Part shown: one piece after another, positions 1 through 12,945 of the stretch
Layout of the letters: every line of letters starts with the position of its first letter
Position numbering within the stretch: the stretch's first letter is position 1
Source: Protula sp. h YS-2021
Taxonomy: Eukaryota; Annelida; Polychaeta; Sabellida; Serpulidae
Length of the DNA: 64,000 nt
Direction: 5' to 3'
Assembly: GCA_949752745.1 (NCBI GenBank)
Contig: OX457031.1
Span: 23,666,642 to 23,730,641 of the forward strand
Notes under the pieces: model-generated
What the model saw: the letters and a program-made list of their open reading frames with translations, nothing else
Databases searched by the model: none
Told to the model about the DNA's origin: nothing
Position numbers and translations under genes: made by a program

Positions 1-1837
1 TTATATATTTCCTATCTCATAAACGTATATTGATACTACGTGTTATTGGTTCTTTGAAACGTCCTTGATAACATTTATTCTTAAAGGGGAAGTTATCCCT
101 TTAGTGTCTCAACACACTGAGCTATCAATTAGTGAAATAAAGAACAAACTTGCAAAGAATATTTTAAGCTCATTTATAAATAATCTTTGTAAATTGTAAT
201 AATCTTTTTAATAAGTTTACAGAAAAGTCCAGCGTCGTCGTTTACTAAACTAAAAAATGCTTGGTAATATTACAAATACGTAGTATAACGCACCCGGCAA
301 ATGAGAAATACGATGCAAGCAAGAAAGCGCAAGGCACTGTTAAATCTGTTTCCAAGGTACTGAAACCAATAATATCATTGTTTTTTGTTATTATAATAAT
401 ATTATTGTTATTTTTATTGCTATTGTATCTAATTTCCAGGTACTGAAAATGACAACAATATTTTTACTTTCTGTCATTGTAAAAGGAAATATGCTTAACT
501 TAAAATTGGTATCTGATGTTTTTCACTATGTTACGCCTCAGCCACCAGATAATCGTACAACCCAAGGATGAGAAACTTTGTTTTCTTAACATAGCTTTAA
601 ACGCGCTACACAGGTGTAGAAAATGTTATTTTTCTGTTCTGATCAGTGGGTGTAGACAATGATATTTTTCTTAACTGATCAGTGATACGAAGTATACTTT
701 CACTTTGCTAACTCACAATTATAAACATATTTACTGAGTTGTTGGTTTTGCTGAATTCAGTTCAAAGGAGGCCTTAAACATCCAGTTTAACTTCTTATAC
801 CATAACGTTAAATATTTTTCCATATCGAAGGGCTAAAAATAGAGTGTTTACTTTTTAATAGACTTTAATAGGTTTCTAGGCTTAATATATTCTTTGGCAT
901 TCAAAATGTATTTTCATACACTATTCGCTCAGCCGATGATTCAGAATTAGGAAATAATACCTCACCTCATAGGCAGAAGTTATTTTTAGACTCAAGAAGA
1001 ATGGCGCAAATAGGTGTGCTACAGCGGGACAAGCCAAAGCATATCCTATGCCCATATAGATATATACTATCCCGTGATAATAAGACTCTACTGGATCTCC
1101 TGTTTTAACAAAAATTACAATTAGTTGCTGAATAAAACAGAAATCACATGTATTATGTATAATGTATTTTGTTTAGTTAACAAGTGTGTCTTTGCGGATT
1201 ATAAAAATAAAGATGTTTAACATAAAGAATTGGTTCTGGTGTGTTTCATTCTTCTCTGCTATAGCTAACGGATAACAACGTAACTCAATTGAAAGGGGAC
1301 AGGAGACAGGACTATAACACTTTGTCTCGCGATTTTCAAATTTTACTAATCCAGCATCAGTGCACATTCCAGTTTTGATTTTCTCACAAAATATGCTTAA
1401 ATGGCACGTTGATACCTAAGTAAACTTAACTTAACTGTCATTGTTGATTTCTGCTTAATCTGTGACTTATAAGTAGTGTTAGTTAAGTAGGTATTAAAAC
1501 TATCCAAAACGAATGTCTTCATCTTCCTGCCAGAGACCAAGAGGCAAAACAAATTGCTTTTAAAGAAAATTTAAGTTTATAAAATCGCTTGCAATGTTAT
1601 GCAACATATATCATCAAACAAACCTAAGAATGATATTGCAGATGTCCAGCTGACAAACAAAGAAACTGAAACGGGAACAACAGACATTTTTCTCCCAGCG
1701 AGGAGAAATTCCTCGGTTTTGTTGACATTTTTCTGGCGTCTCTCCTTAACAGCGTAATAGATTCCAATGGCTAATGACAGTAGCAATGATAAACTGAAGA
1801 CCAAATAGTCAGCCCAGTGAAATAATGATTCACCCAT
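1..1837 (-). CDS. SLC5 sodium/solute symporter, class I copy 1 (5' exons only; runs off the left edge)
   Basis: Membrane symporter of the SLC5 family, SMCT/multivitamin-transporter clade, expected to import small organic anions with sodium at the plasma membrane. Three exons are visible: exon 1 1624-1837 (ATG at 1837-1835, 71 codons plus one base), exon 2 966-1099, exon 3 294-359; each has GT/AG borders and the phases join in one open frame of 138 codons. Exon 1 carries the first membrane segment followed by KTEEFLLAGRKMSVVPVSVS, the usual SLC5 TM1-TM2 linker. Exon 2 is a long hydrophobic stretch ending KITSAYE, and exon 3 begins YLGNRF, matching the family pattern YLELRF. Exon 4 onward lies outside the window. 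The piece is nearly identical to 18572-21205, its partner in a segmental duplication. Family assignment is firm; substrate is inferred. Confidence 0.88.
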
Positions 1838-1849
1838 TTTAGTTGTGCG

Positions 1850-1940
1850 ATTTTCATTCCGTGTATCCCTTCTTCATTTAGTGTATCCTGTTTTGTTCAC
1901 TTAATTTTTGTTATTGAGTGTATCCTTTTTAATCTTAATT
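1850..1940 (-). promoter_or_regulatory. Degenerate ~20-bp minisatellite upstream of class I exon 1 (copy 1)
   Basis: Just upstream of the start codon the plus strand carries three spaced copies of GTGTATCC (minus strand GGATACAC), each with a T-rich, TTCATT-like neighbour. The same block stands before the other class I genes (21220-21300, 52830-52955). It may be 5' UTR or promoter-proximal; no function is shown. Confidence 0.4.
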
Positions 1941-2635
1941 ACATATCATTGAAACCAACGGATAATATCTTAAATTAAAATTAATGCGATTTGCTGCAAC
2001 TGATTCTATTTGTAATATATTATAAATTTTTCTCTAACATTTTGTCCATACTTTAATCCTTCATCTTGTAACTTTATTAATGTATGGATCAAATGAGTTT
2101 TAATCACAACAATTTAAGAGTAAATATTATATATCAACACACAAAGATAAATTTTGAAAACTAGTGATCTTAAATCATATCTATATATGTATGTAGGATA
2201 GAGTGTAAATTTGTTGTTATTATGTAGTGTGTCTTATTAATACAGAACATTCCCTCATTTCGTTTGTCTTACTTTGTCTTAATAATTATATTTGTACTAT
2301 TATTTATATCTTTTATCCATATCAGTGATATGTTACAAGACGTACTGAATCACATCTACCTTCATGTCTTTTATATGAAGTAAAGCTAAAGTTAATAGAG
2401 GTAGTTTTCTGTTGCGTCCTTCACCTCTGATATGTTTCAATTCTTTCATTGGGCTTTAAAGAAGTAATCCAACACTCTTCTTTAGCATTAAAACTTGTAT
2501 GTGCAAGATGCATGATGAATGCTAACGTTCGCTAAAACAACATTTGGATGCAGACCCAGGGTCTTTATTTGGAGGGAAGGGCAAAGTTTAATGTATCGAC
2601 ATGTTGTCATAAAACTTATTTTGTTGGCGGTTTAT

Positions 2636-2776
<141 letters not shown>

Positions 2777-3037
2777 ATGCATGGATGAGCGGGTATGAGC
2801 GGGTTCATTAATGCACAACCAATTTCTGCACATTACTTTGCTTTTTATCTTGGCTATAATAAACTACGTACAATATTTCATGCTTGGCGTATCACAAACG
2901 AACGGTTGTCCGTGAAAGACCTACTGAACTTAGGCCTTAATCTTTCCAAGTTTTCGTTATAAGCAGCTGCAATTGACTAAAAGAGGTTCTGGACATTATA
3001 TTGAAATCAAGGCAGATAATAATAATAATGCTATTAT

Positions 3038-3132
3038 TACTACTACTACTACTACTACTACTACAACAGCTACTACTACTTCTTCTACTACTACAACTAC
3101 TACTCCTCCTCCTACCACTACTACTACTACTG
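3038..3132. repeat. (CTA)n trinucleotide repeat, D1
   Basis: Imperfect CTA repeat with CAG, TCT and CCT interruptions. The counterpart at 23146-23270 differs in length and ends in an added TAA run. Confidence 0.93.
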
Positions 3133-5479
3133 ATACTAATACTAGTGTTTCACACTGGTCTGTCACAAGGGGCAATCGTCAGAACACCCCTGTTGGCTGT
3201 ATCAATTTAGGCAACGTTACCAAGAGACGGACTTCTTAGGAGACCGCCCACAACAGGGTTCATCTAGGTCAACAACTCTGTAACCAGATCAAGCTATCCG
3301 AACGACGCACCTTCGCAATCTTCCAGTCTGCAAACTGCTAGCATACACTATTCTATAAACAGTTTACATTTTTTCACAAATACGTGTAACACAAGATACC
3401 CTTAAAATAGAAATATGACGTATCTTTATTTTTCAGATATATTGCACAAGTCTCTATTAACAAGTAATTGACAGGCTGCGGGTATCTTGAAGCTCGATGC
3501 TTAGAAGCTAAGTATTTATTTTACAAAAAATCGAAATAACCCCTCACTGTGCCGCCTGACATTTGAAATGTTTGTTACAGTGTAAAGAAGACAAAAACAG
3601 TAACAGTTGTTTTTCGTGATATTTAAAAACCAAACGGTTATATAAATAGTCTTTTACTTACAATTCTGTTTCTTTTACTTGTTAAAGTTGTCATGAAAAA
3701 AGTAACAAATGACTTATATTGTATTGTTTTTCTTTGCTATAGCTGCAGCAGTCACATATTATTGTTACATTTTAACAGAAAGTTCATTTCTTGACTGATA
3801 CGCAGGTATTTGATAAATTTTACTTCTTCATATTGACCAATACATATCTGCATACTAGCTAATGTTGATCAAATATGCACGTCTATTTTAACGATTTTAA
3901 CGAATTACAAGGATTTTCAGTTATTGTCCTAATTTTATCGCATAAACATTAGAACAACATGCAAATTGTATATCTATGATTAGCGGTGTATTTTAAGAAG
4001 CAGCATATGGTAAAACGAAAATATTCTGAATATGTCGGATGTCTGAAATAATGACTTTGTTTAAATGAATTTAGATACGAATGTGATATTATTTCACATA
4101 GACGTAGGAACCTTGCAGATATACTCGCCCTCTGTTATTTATAAACAAAACAAATAATTCAGAATTGTTCAGTATAAAATGATTACTAATCAGATGGATG
4201 CATCGACTGTAGGTGTTTATCGGTGCTCTTTCTGCTAGGTCTGGTATTGTCCGATACGATGTTCACCTGAAAAAGTCCTTTCAGTGCTTTTGCTTATTTT
4301 CCGAAACTTTTTATAAACATGAATGCAATGTAACATTTTCAAGAAATAAGAAACACTCAAATGCATAAATAAAGTATGTAATCAAAAATATTATTTTGGC
4401 AGTCCCTAAGTTTTAAATGTGACTAGGATCTTGAACTCGTCGTAATAAAGTCAGAAAATAACAGGCAGGTTATGGCTATCATATACTTGCACTTGAAATT
4501 AAGCAGAAAATAAAACTTACCAGAGAGTACTCTGTATCGTTAGACGATCGACGACGCAAATAATCAGTACAGCCTCTAAACAACACAATAAAGATGCAAT
4601 TGTCTCAGAAATAAACTGATAAGAGTAGACGAACGTGTGGTTTGAGCTAGAAGCCCTTTCTCAGTGTGCAGTCTGAAGACCAGCAGATGAATAGTGCGGA
4701 AGTCTTAGTAGGAGGTTCTGTATCAGTCCATTCGCTAGTATTGCTTAATTTCACTCCATGACTAGTTATTTTGCCTATCAAATAAGATGAGTTCACTGAC
4801 GTGGCGATCCAGCTGTGACAAGTACTGCAGAAAACAAACACTGCACTGTAAGCAATACATTACCCTTAGAAAAAATAAAACATATGTACCGCAAATTTCT
4901 GATGTGTAAGTCACGACTTACACATTAATATTGCATTTGTTCCATCCTCGACAGTGGTTTAGCTTATATATTTGTGTTTATTTTAGCTATATTTTTAGCC
5001 AAAACATAAATAGTCAGAGATAAAACTTCAATCTTCTGGACAAATATGACAAACTTAATGCACTATCACAAAGTATCTGGGCTTCTAACTCAAAGCACAT
5101 CAAAGTTTGCTCTTGCCTATGTAATTACAACCAGAAAGTGGAGTAGCTTAATCCTTTGCATCAGGCTGAGTCTACCTTAGTGCTTGATAAAAAGAGAAAG
5201 GGGTACAGCAGCAGACAAGATACGCTTAATACTTTGCATGCATGGTGCCTGTGTCACCGTCTACGAAATAAAACTTTTTGTATGAATAGAAAGCCTTTTC
5301 ATTGTGACTAGTGTTGATAAAATAAGCAATTAATCCGATGAACGTGAATGCGTGAGTCTTGTAAAAAAAAAAGGGGGAAATGTATGGGGATGCCTTTAGA
5401 ATTCACTTACAAACCCGATTTATAAGAAATGAGCGGCTCATGAAAGCGACGAAAAGTTTTGATGTTCAAAATATATCTG

Positions 5480-8400
5480 CTATTCAACTTCTGGTATAAT
5501 AAGATGTAAGCGGATACCTCTGAGTAATGACACAAAGAGTGCGACTTTGAGCGAAGTCATTAACCCAAGCGGACTCAGCAGCAGTGGCGAAATACCATAT
5601 AGATTTGTCACACTAGAAAGGATATAGATGTGAGTAAGCATTTGCAATGATAGAGAAAATCAGGTAGAATTTATTTATTTAGTATTTATCTCTTGCAGCT
5701 GTGACTAGACTTATTTGAAAAAAATCAATTGACTTTAAAAAAACAACGTATTTTGAACATTAGTATTTAAGTTTGCAAATTCAGAAAGAGTTATTTAGCT
5801 TACAAATTCAGAAAAATTCCTAACAGGGGATTTTTAATATATATATTTAAATAGTTTAAATTTTAATCGCATCCATAAAAGATAAACTGATCTAACCTGG
5901 CTTTCGATTGCATTGAATAATTTTCACTAACGGTACTAGTTTCATTGTGAATATGATATCCTGCGGTTGAAAAAACTGAGGTGTCGTTTAAGAAACTTTC
6001 GTTGAAAACATGCGGGCCACACACAGTGGAAGCCAAGGGAAGGGCTTGTGACGGACTAGGGTACAGCAAGTCTCCTATTCCAAACCACATACTTATTTCC
6101 AAACCGAACAGAAAGCCCAAACTTGCACTCTGAAACAATCACACAAATAAAATTGATCAAATATGTCATGATAATTTATTTGAGATAATCTTATTTTGTT
6201 GTATTTATGAACCATATTATCACGTCATGAAACGGTGAAATTTGTGCTATATACCCGAACGTTTATTGTCCACTGTCTATGTTACAGGGTCTCTGCTATT
6301 CATCGATTGAATCCATCCCTTCCGTGAAACACATAATGTTTGTAAACTCACAGTAAAATCTATAAACTCAAAAAGTCTGCCCATAAGAAAAAGTGCCGCG
6401 ATAGGTGCTGCAAATATCCCGGTGACCCTCACAGTCATGGTGAAGATCTCTCCACCGCTGTAGAGTACCACGAATGCAAGTATTACCACAAGTACTCCGA
6501 AAATGACCGCTGCAAGCAAAGACTCAAACAAGCACATGCCGCAAATATTGCTCATATATAATAAAGCATTTTTACAACTTTAGGTTATGTTCTACATGTG
6601 CATGCATACAAATAAGTTGAACAGATTATTCATTTTGCCGGAATGTGCGTAGTAACTAAACCAAACTCAATAACAAAGCTCTCACGAAAACGTCGACGAT
6701 ACACTGTGATAATAAACTACCGCACGAAAGTAATGTGTACACTGGCAAAAGACACATTTTGTCAGTTTTGTGTGACTTGTTTAGTATATGAAATAGGTTT
6801 GCTAACATGTAACCTTTATTATGCAAAGTGCAATATTATCCTTGAATGACTTGTTACATGGTTGTAATAGGTTCTTTTGCACTCAGCCCAACTTATTATA
6901 TTTAACTTTACCAAAATGTAGGACAGACGTAATTCTTAATATTAGACTAAACGTGTTATTAAACTGTTCCATGAAAATAATATTTTGAGTTGTACAAATA
7001 CAAAATTGGTTAGTTTTGTATCTTTCTAATTAAATAAATAAAACTTCTCTGCTAACAAGTAAGCTTCGCAATACAGAGTGCAGTATTATCCGTGAATGAT
7101 TATTTCGTTAAGTGGCTGTAAACAGGTGCCAAAATGTCCACCAGGAAGTTAGCAGCGAAAGAATTTGGGGAAGACGACAAAGTGCTGCAACAAAATCATA
7201 TTTCTTGTTGAATGGAGTTAAATTGAAAATTAGATTGGTTAAAATTTTACTTTATTTAAATACAGAGACATAGCTGCATGAACTGCGATTTAAATATCAA
7301 ATACTAATCTATGCGCGCGGTATTCTTAGAAAATCCTCTATGAAAAAGATTTTAAGTATATATTTCTCAGTAATGCTTTTGTTGTAATTATTTTTTCACA
7401 AATCAATCACAAGGACCAAAGGTTATTCTTCATGCTTAAAAATTTAAGATGTTTCATTTTGTTATGTAAAAAAGACACAAAAAATAAGCACCTCAATGAA
7501 GCTGCAAACAAGCAGGCTAAAATAGTACAGACATACCAGGCAGAGGTCCAAAAATATCGAGCATAAACAGTGGAACTAACTGAAAATACATAAACAACAA
7601 AAGAAATTTGATATAGAAATAGAAATGTGAAAATAAGAATGGAATTTATATATCGACAACTACAAGGCGAGAAACTGTTTTTTTTTCAAATAACATCACA
7701 ACAAATATGATGGCTTCCACTATCATATTTATAATATGATATATTACATTGGAAAATAGCAATCTTACTTGATTTGATGAAGAAATTCGGCCTTGTTCCA
7801 ATGGATCACAACCTTCGTAAAATGCGGACATAACAAGTCCCATCATACCAAAAAGTGATGCAACTACTATGAACATAGGGATGTTCAGGTAGACGGCTCT
7901 TCGGAAACAATTGTATAAATCAGTATATGTTAGGCATCTACCAATTCTTAATCTTGCTCAAACTAAACAAACAGTATACATGATAACAGCAATTTCGATT
8001 TAAATTATTATTGAAAAAAATGAACGCGTCAGGTTTGTGTCGACTTATCGACATATTTATAAGATTTAATATTGAAATAAAAGTTTATCTCTTATTACAA
8101 CATATTCATGTGTGACTCATCGTTGACTCCCGATAAATGCTTCACACTTATGAATTTTTTGTTCAGTCTGGTAAAGTGATTTTTATGGCAACGAAATGAA
8201 TATCACCCAATACAGCAACAGTTCGCGAAATACATACAGCATCGTGTCACGAGCTTTGTTCAGGGAACAGTAGCGTTGTATGAACACCTGGAATGATATG
8301 TAAGGAACAAACACTCTACAGAAGCCGCCAGTCAAATATGTCCACACGGTAGATCTAATTAGGGGATTTGGGTTAACCCTGTGTACAGTCAGTGCAACGG

Positions 8401-9238
8401 TTTTTCAAAGTTTTCCAAATCAGAACAGTTTTTGCGAAAAATATACTTTTTATTAGAAATCATTTTTAATATAAAATTTATGTTATTTTTGTAAGCAGCT
8501 TCAGTTAATTTGTTATTTAGTTTATATTCTTCCAATATGGTTTCCCAGTGAAGTTTCTACTGCTACTGTTTTACATATTAAAATTGTATAAAAAGCTGTA
8601 TAAAACTGTATAAAATTTTTGCATATTACAAAAATTTAACACTAAATTATATTAACTTATAAAAGTTGATTCTCCCGTGCTCTGCAGCACTTTGCCACAC
8701 TTGAGTGACTCCGCCCACGCGCACTGTACCACGTACCACTAGCGCCACAACACCCAAAGTCATAATGGCACTTTGAAAAGTATCCACCAACAACACTGCT
8801 TTCATTCGACCCTGTCAAGTACAACATGCTTCGATTCTTTGGTATAATGTAATGAAACGATATTGAGTAAAGATTTGTTGTAAAATGTCCATTTTTTGTA
8901 TTTTCATTTCTCAGACGAAGAGTTTGCTGTTTCTTGATTTCAATTATTTTCCTCATACTACTTACCACATAGCTTATACACTATTACATCATTAATCATG
9001 AAATAACATATCACAAACGGGACAACATTAAACTGGCAGTCATGAAAACACGACTTAAGGCTATTTACAAGTGCAGTATAAAACGTGCCAACAGCACCGA
9101 GGGTCAAGATCGAAATCCATTCCGGTATTCCAGTTACTGCAAAAAAATAAAGAAGAAAATATTAGTTTACGCTGCTATTTTATTTTAAATCTTTGTCTCT
9201 CACCCTCATTAATTTTCTATCTATCTAACTATCTATCG

Positions 9239-9292
<54 letters not shown>

Positions 9293-10938
9293 ATATCTAT
9301 CTATGTATCTATCTACCTACCTATCTGTCTATCTATCTCCCTCCTTCCCCCCTTCCGCCCTTCCGTCTTCCTGTCCTTCCGTCCTTCCGTCCTTCCCTCT
9401 TTCCGTCCCTCCCTCCGTCCTTCCCTCTGTCCGTCCGTCCCTAACTGACCCTCCCTCCCTCCCCCGCCCTCCCTCCCTCCCTTATTTATTATTATTTTAT
9501 TATTTGCTTATTTATTTAAAGCTGCATCTAATTTAATAATAAGATACCTTGACTTAAAGCCAAAGAAGGTCCGTATATCACTATAGCCAAGTAGAAAAAC
9601 TGAAAAAAAGAGAAAAGCATTGCTCGGTACATACGTTTGGGTAAATGGACATTTTTCAAGTGAAACGTCTATATTTACTAAGCAGGTAAGGATCTTATGT
9701 ACGCACGATGCAGGCAGTGCATCTAAGTGACATCTCATATCGGGCCTATTTAAAATGATATTACGCAACACTTTCAAATTTGGCCAAGTCAGTTTACGTA
9801 TCAGAGGTATAAATCTCTGATTTCAGCAAATCCAAATTTTCTAACCGTTGTTGCTTTTTGGAAATTTCATTTTGACTTTGCCCAATTTTGACTGGAAAAA
9901 AGTCTAAAAAAGAAAAGTGTTAGAGAGGTCACTATGGTGTATAGTATAAACACTTTGTTTTCCTAATTTTCTAATTTAATATTCTAGATCAGTATATCTT
10001 CCGACGGTCTTTTTGGAAAAATTAGATTTTGCATTTGAAATAAGCTCCAGTCTATCAAGTTCAAGCCTTATTTCCTTCAACATTCTTTTTAAACTGCATT
10101 TTATACCTTCCTTTCCAAAGCATGCTGGTAACCTATGGAATATTTGGCTATAGTATCATAGCTATGTCACTTTCAGGACATGCTGGTTCCAAAATAGCAG
10201 CCAGTATCACTGAAATCTCTCTGCCGCTTTATGGTGACACTCTTTTAATATTCTTCTGATATTATATAACATTCTGTATGACAATTTTGCTGGTAGTTTT
10301 TGCATGTTTTCTTTCCAAAATTGCATTTTATGTTACTTAACTAATGTCAGTCTGTCTTAGAATGTAACAGTAATATAATGCGATGTTGCACATCTACAGT
10401 TTCAGACATAGCTGAAAAAAGCTTTGACCTGTTTGTTAAAGGATGGGATATAAATTCTTTTACTACCTTGTTATTGTTAGCGTTGTTTCCTATATCAACT
10501 ACTTACCCAACAAGAAAGAGATATAACACATGCTAGAATACGCAGAACCTTGTTGAACCGGATTTCTAGGTACTGGTAAAAATAAAACAGTATTTCATAA
10601 TATAGGCCGCGCAATTATAAACAATAATGATTCTGTTTATTTATTTAACTGATACATCTGTTTTATACTCGTTTTCCTGCATTCCGTATATTCATATTAA
10701 ATGGACATGCATTCCTGTACAGCAGACAAAACTTACCTCTGAATGTTTTGTGTGTATAATATCCGGCAAAAGTAAGTTACGAAATACATTTAATGATCCA
10801 TTACCTCAAAGGCGGACGTTATTTTCAGATTAAAAAAGAATGGTGAAAAGAAGTGTGCAATAACTGGACAGGAAACGGCGTAGCCCAAACCCAAGTACAC
10901 ATACGCTATCCCATGGTTGTATGCCTCCACAGGGTCTC
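5480..10938 (-). pseudogene. SLC5 symporter, class II copy 1 (exon 1 lost, frameshift and stop)
   Basis: Relic of a class II SLC5 symporter with exons 2-13 at 10805-10938, 10507-10572, 9548-9599, 9069-9136, 8657-8811, 8238-8378, 7769-7898, 7492-7579, 7057-7184, 6352-6509, 5897-6129 and 5480-5612. Splice sites match the intact copy at 25728-38839. It is broken in several ways. The sequence matching the intact copy stops near 11688, before exon 1, which is absent. Exon 9 is 88 rather than 89 nt because a run of five A (plus strand, near 7517) has shrunk to four, bringing a TAG into frame. Exon 10 has AAA changed to TAA (in the stretch that reads TKKSF in the intact copy). Conserved residues are also altered: GGMKAVLWVD reads GRMKAVLLVD in exon 6 and GLGISMW reads GLEISMW in exon 12. 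A truncated product or an alternative first exon cannot be excluded, but the internal breaks argue against function. Confidence 0.87.
9222..9482. repeat. (CTAT)n followed by CCTC/CCGT-type microsatellite, in intron 4 of the class II pseudogene
   Basis: About 120 bp of CTAT tetranucleotide followed by about 140 bp of C-rich CCTT, CCGT and CCCT units. It is the unoccupied equivalent of the site where D2 received the 6.3-kb compound insertion. Confidence 0.95.
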
Positions 10939-11688
10939 CTATAAAGAAAAACATGATTGGGTGAATAAGTAAGCAGTTTGGTACTAAATGTACTCAACAA
11001 AATCTATTTGTAAAAATGACATTAATTGCAACGTTAAATTGACAGTCAATAATTTTTTTTTGCTATTTGGTAACATTTACACTTTAACTGAACATCTACC
11101 TATCAATCTCTTTTTCATTACTTCTGTGCATATCGCCCGAAACGTCTAAAGCTAAGAATAAAATTTTACACCAAATGTCTCGAAAGCTTTAGAATTCACA
11201 ATCTCAATATTTATATCACCACAGTAGGCCAATTGTGTTAATATTACATCAAGTCAGTTTATGTTATATACGTTGCATAACTTTTATAATATTGCAGATG
11301 AACATATTACACCTTATAAATGCGCATCAGTGTCTCTCTTCAATTATTACAGCTACTTTATGTAATTTATGGTCGCTAAAAATCAGGTCCTTGGTTGAAA
11401 ATGACATAGGAGAATCCAAAACGCTTTTGTTCATAGTTTAATGTGCCTTAATTTCATTGGTCTTGAAATCTTAAATTAAATTTTAATTTAAAATTGTTAA
11501 AATTTACGATCTTAAATTAAATTGAACTAAAAATAACTTATCAGCAAAGTGATTTTTCTACACTTGCCGGTTTTCTTTATTGTTTCAATATGCCAGTTTC
11601 TGTTTTCAGCAAACTTTGAAGAAAAGTAGAACTATGAAAATGGCGTACTGATCTACGTGCAAAAAAGAATGTTGTTGAAGAATATTTT

Positions 11689-12334
11689 GTTCTGTGTGTA
11701 ACCGTATCGTATTTAATGGCAGTGTCGCAAGCAGTACTGCGGCTCTTACACTTGATGGTTATGCTTTCTTTTCTGAAAACAGTACTAGCAGTACCGGTGG
11801 TATACCAATAAGAAGTGAGAGGTATGTAATTTATAGAATGCAGATTATAGATACTTCATTAAACTCATACAGAGTCAAAATACAACTGAGTTTTTGCTGA
11901 TATGTAGAGTTTTTATTTTATAGCAGAAATCGTTTGTCAGTTGAACTTCTGTCACTCAATCATAATAAATCTCCAAATATATAATTTACTTTGAACTATT
12001 TGATACAATGCATGCTAAAATAATATTTTTGAGTAAAATTTAACTTCTTAAAAATTTCTGAACCTAAAAACAAACATTTACTTTCAAAAGGGAACAATGT
12101 AAGGAAAAAAATGTTTTGGAGGAAATCTTATAAATATCAACGCAATACTCAGTTATGGCTAAATTTATATATATTTTCAGTTTCGAAGTGAAAGACTTGT
12201 ATGGACTTTCTCCATTGCTGTTCAGCTCGATGGGATTAGTAACCCCAGTCGCAATAGCACTTATTGTATCAGCTATCAAAAGTAGTCGTTACAAACATTT
12301 TGCTCTTTTCTTCTTCGTTCTAAAACAAACTTGA
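11689..12334 (+). pseudogene. Plus-strand 3' fragment of a diverged SLC5 symporter
   Basis: Two exon-like blocks in opposite orientation to every other SLC5 copy here. The first (about 11689-11821) encodes the extracellular loop near the C-terminus: it contains NGS and NST glycosylation sequons and ends with a good donor (GAGAG/GTATGTAA). The second starts at 12181 after TATATTTTCAG and encodes KDLYGLSPLLFSSMGLVTP, the counterpart of the class I exon 13 motif DLYGISPLLFGTLGLLTS, then SAIKSSRYK and a TGA at 12332-12334. The phases agree (2 to 2). The first block starts exactly where the D1/D2 duplication match ends (11688), so the exon is truncated there. It is more diverged from classes I and II than they are from each other. 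It may be the remnant of a third subfamily brought in by inversion. Confidence 0.72.
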
Positions 12335-12628
12335 ATAACTCTTTCAGTGTTTCTTAAAAATAACCGTTTGATTCGCTTTGCATATGATGGCATGTCCTTT
12401 ATAACAGTTGTACTCCTTCGCAAATGATTTTTTTAATTTGCCTTTTAGAATTCACTAAATACTTGCGTTCGAAGTGTTCCAGTAGAACCGACTACAATAT
12501 GGTAGGGTGCTATGCTACGATGTATGCTGTGTTACTCAAATACACATGTTTTGGTTCGAATGGTTGTATATAAAATTGCTTCGACGAAAGTTGTCACAAT
12601 CGTTGCCACATTGCTCACATATATGGGC

Positions 12629-12630
<2 letters not shown>

Positions 12631-12705
<75 letters not shown>
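12631..12705. repeat. (TA)n microsatellite
   Basis: About 75 bp of pure TA dinucleotide in the region between the plus-strand SLC5 fragment and the pogo-like element. Confidence 0.97.
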
Positions 12706-12706
<1 letters not shown>

Positions 12707-12945
12707 CGCAAATGGAATTTCATGTTGATCTGAGAAAGACCAACACAGCACAACCTGTTGAGCACCTTTATAAAGTTAGACAGACCACAGATTCAAATGC
12801 ATAACATAGATAAAATATAACCAGCGTACCATTGCCTGAACAGGTTATTACTGTAAAATACATAATCTTGTACTTGTTATATCTGTTATATATAGATTGG
12901 GATTACTTGTAGATATTCTATTGTACATAAATTTGGCACTCTGTA

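Noticed and set aside
261..446. Plus-strand frames over class I exon 3 (also 18832-19065 and 51569-51823)
   Set aside because: Antisense shadows of the minus-strand exon encoding YLxxRF.
4647..4841. Minus-strand 64-codon frame considered as the 14th (C-terminal) exon of class II
   Set aside because: Available acceptors give the wrong phase after exon 13, and the counterpart in D2 (about 24890-25060) has a stop in the same frame.
9071..9536. Frames rich in YLSI and PSLPPS (also 29406-29899)
   Set aside because: They start within class II exon 5 on the wrong strand and continue through the CTAT/CCTC microsatellite; no coding character.
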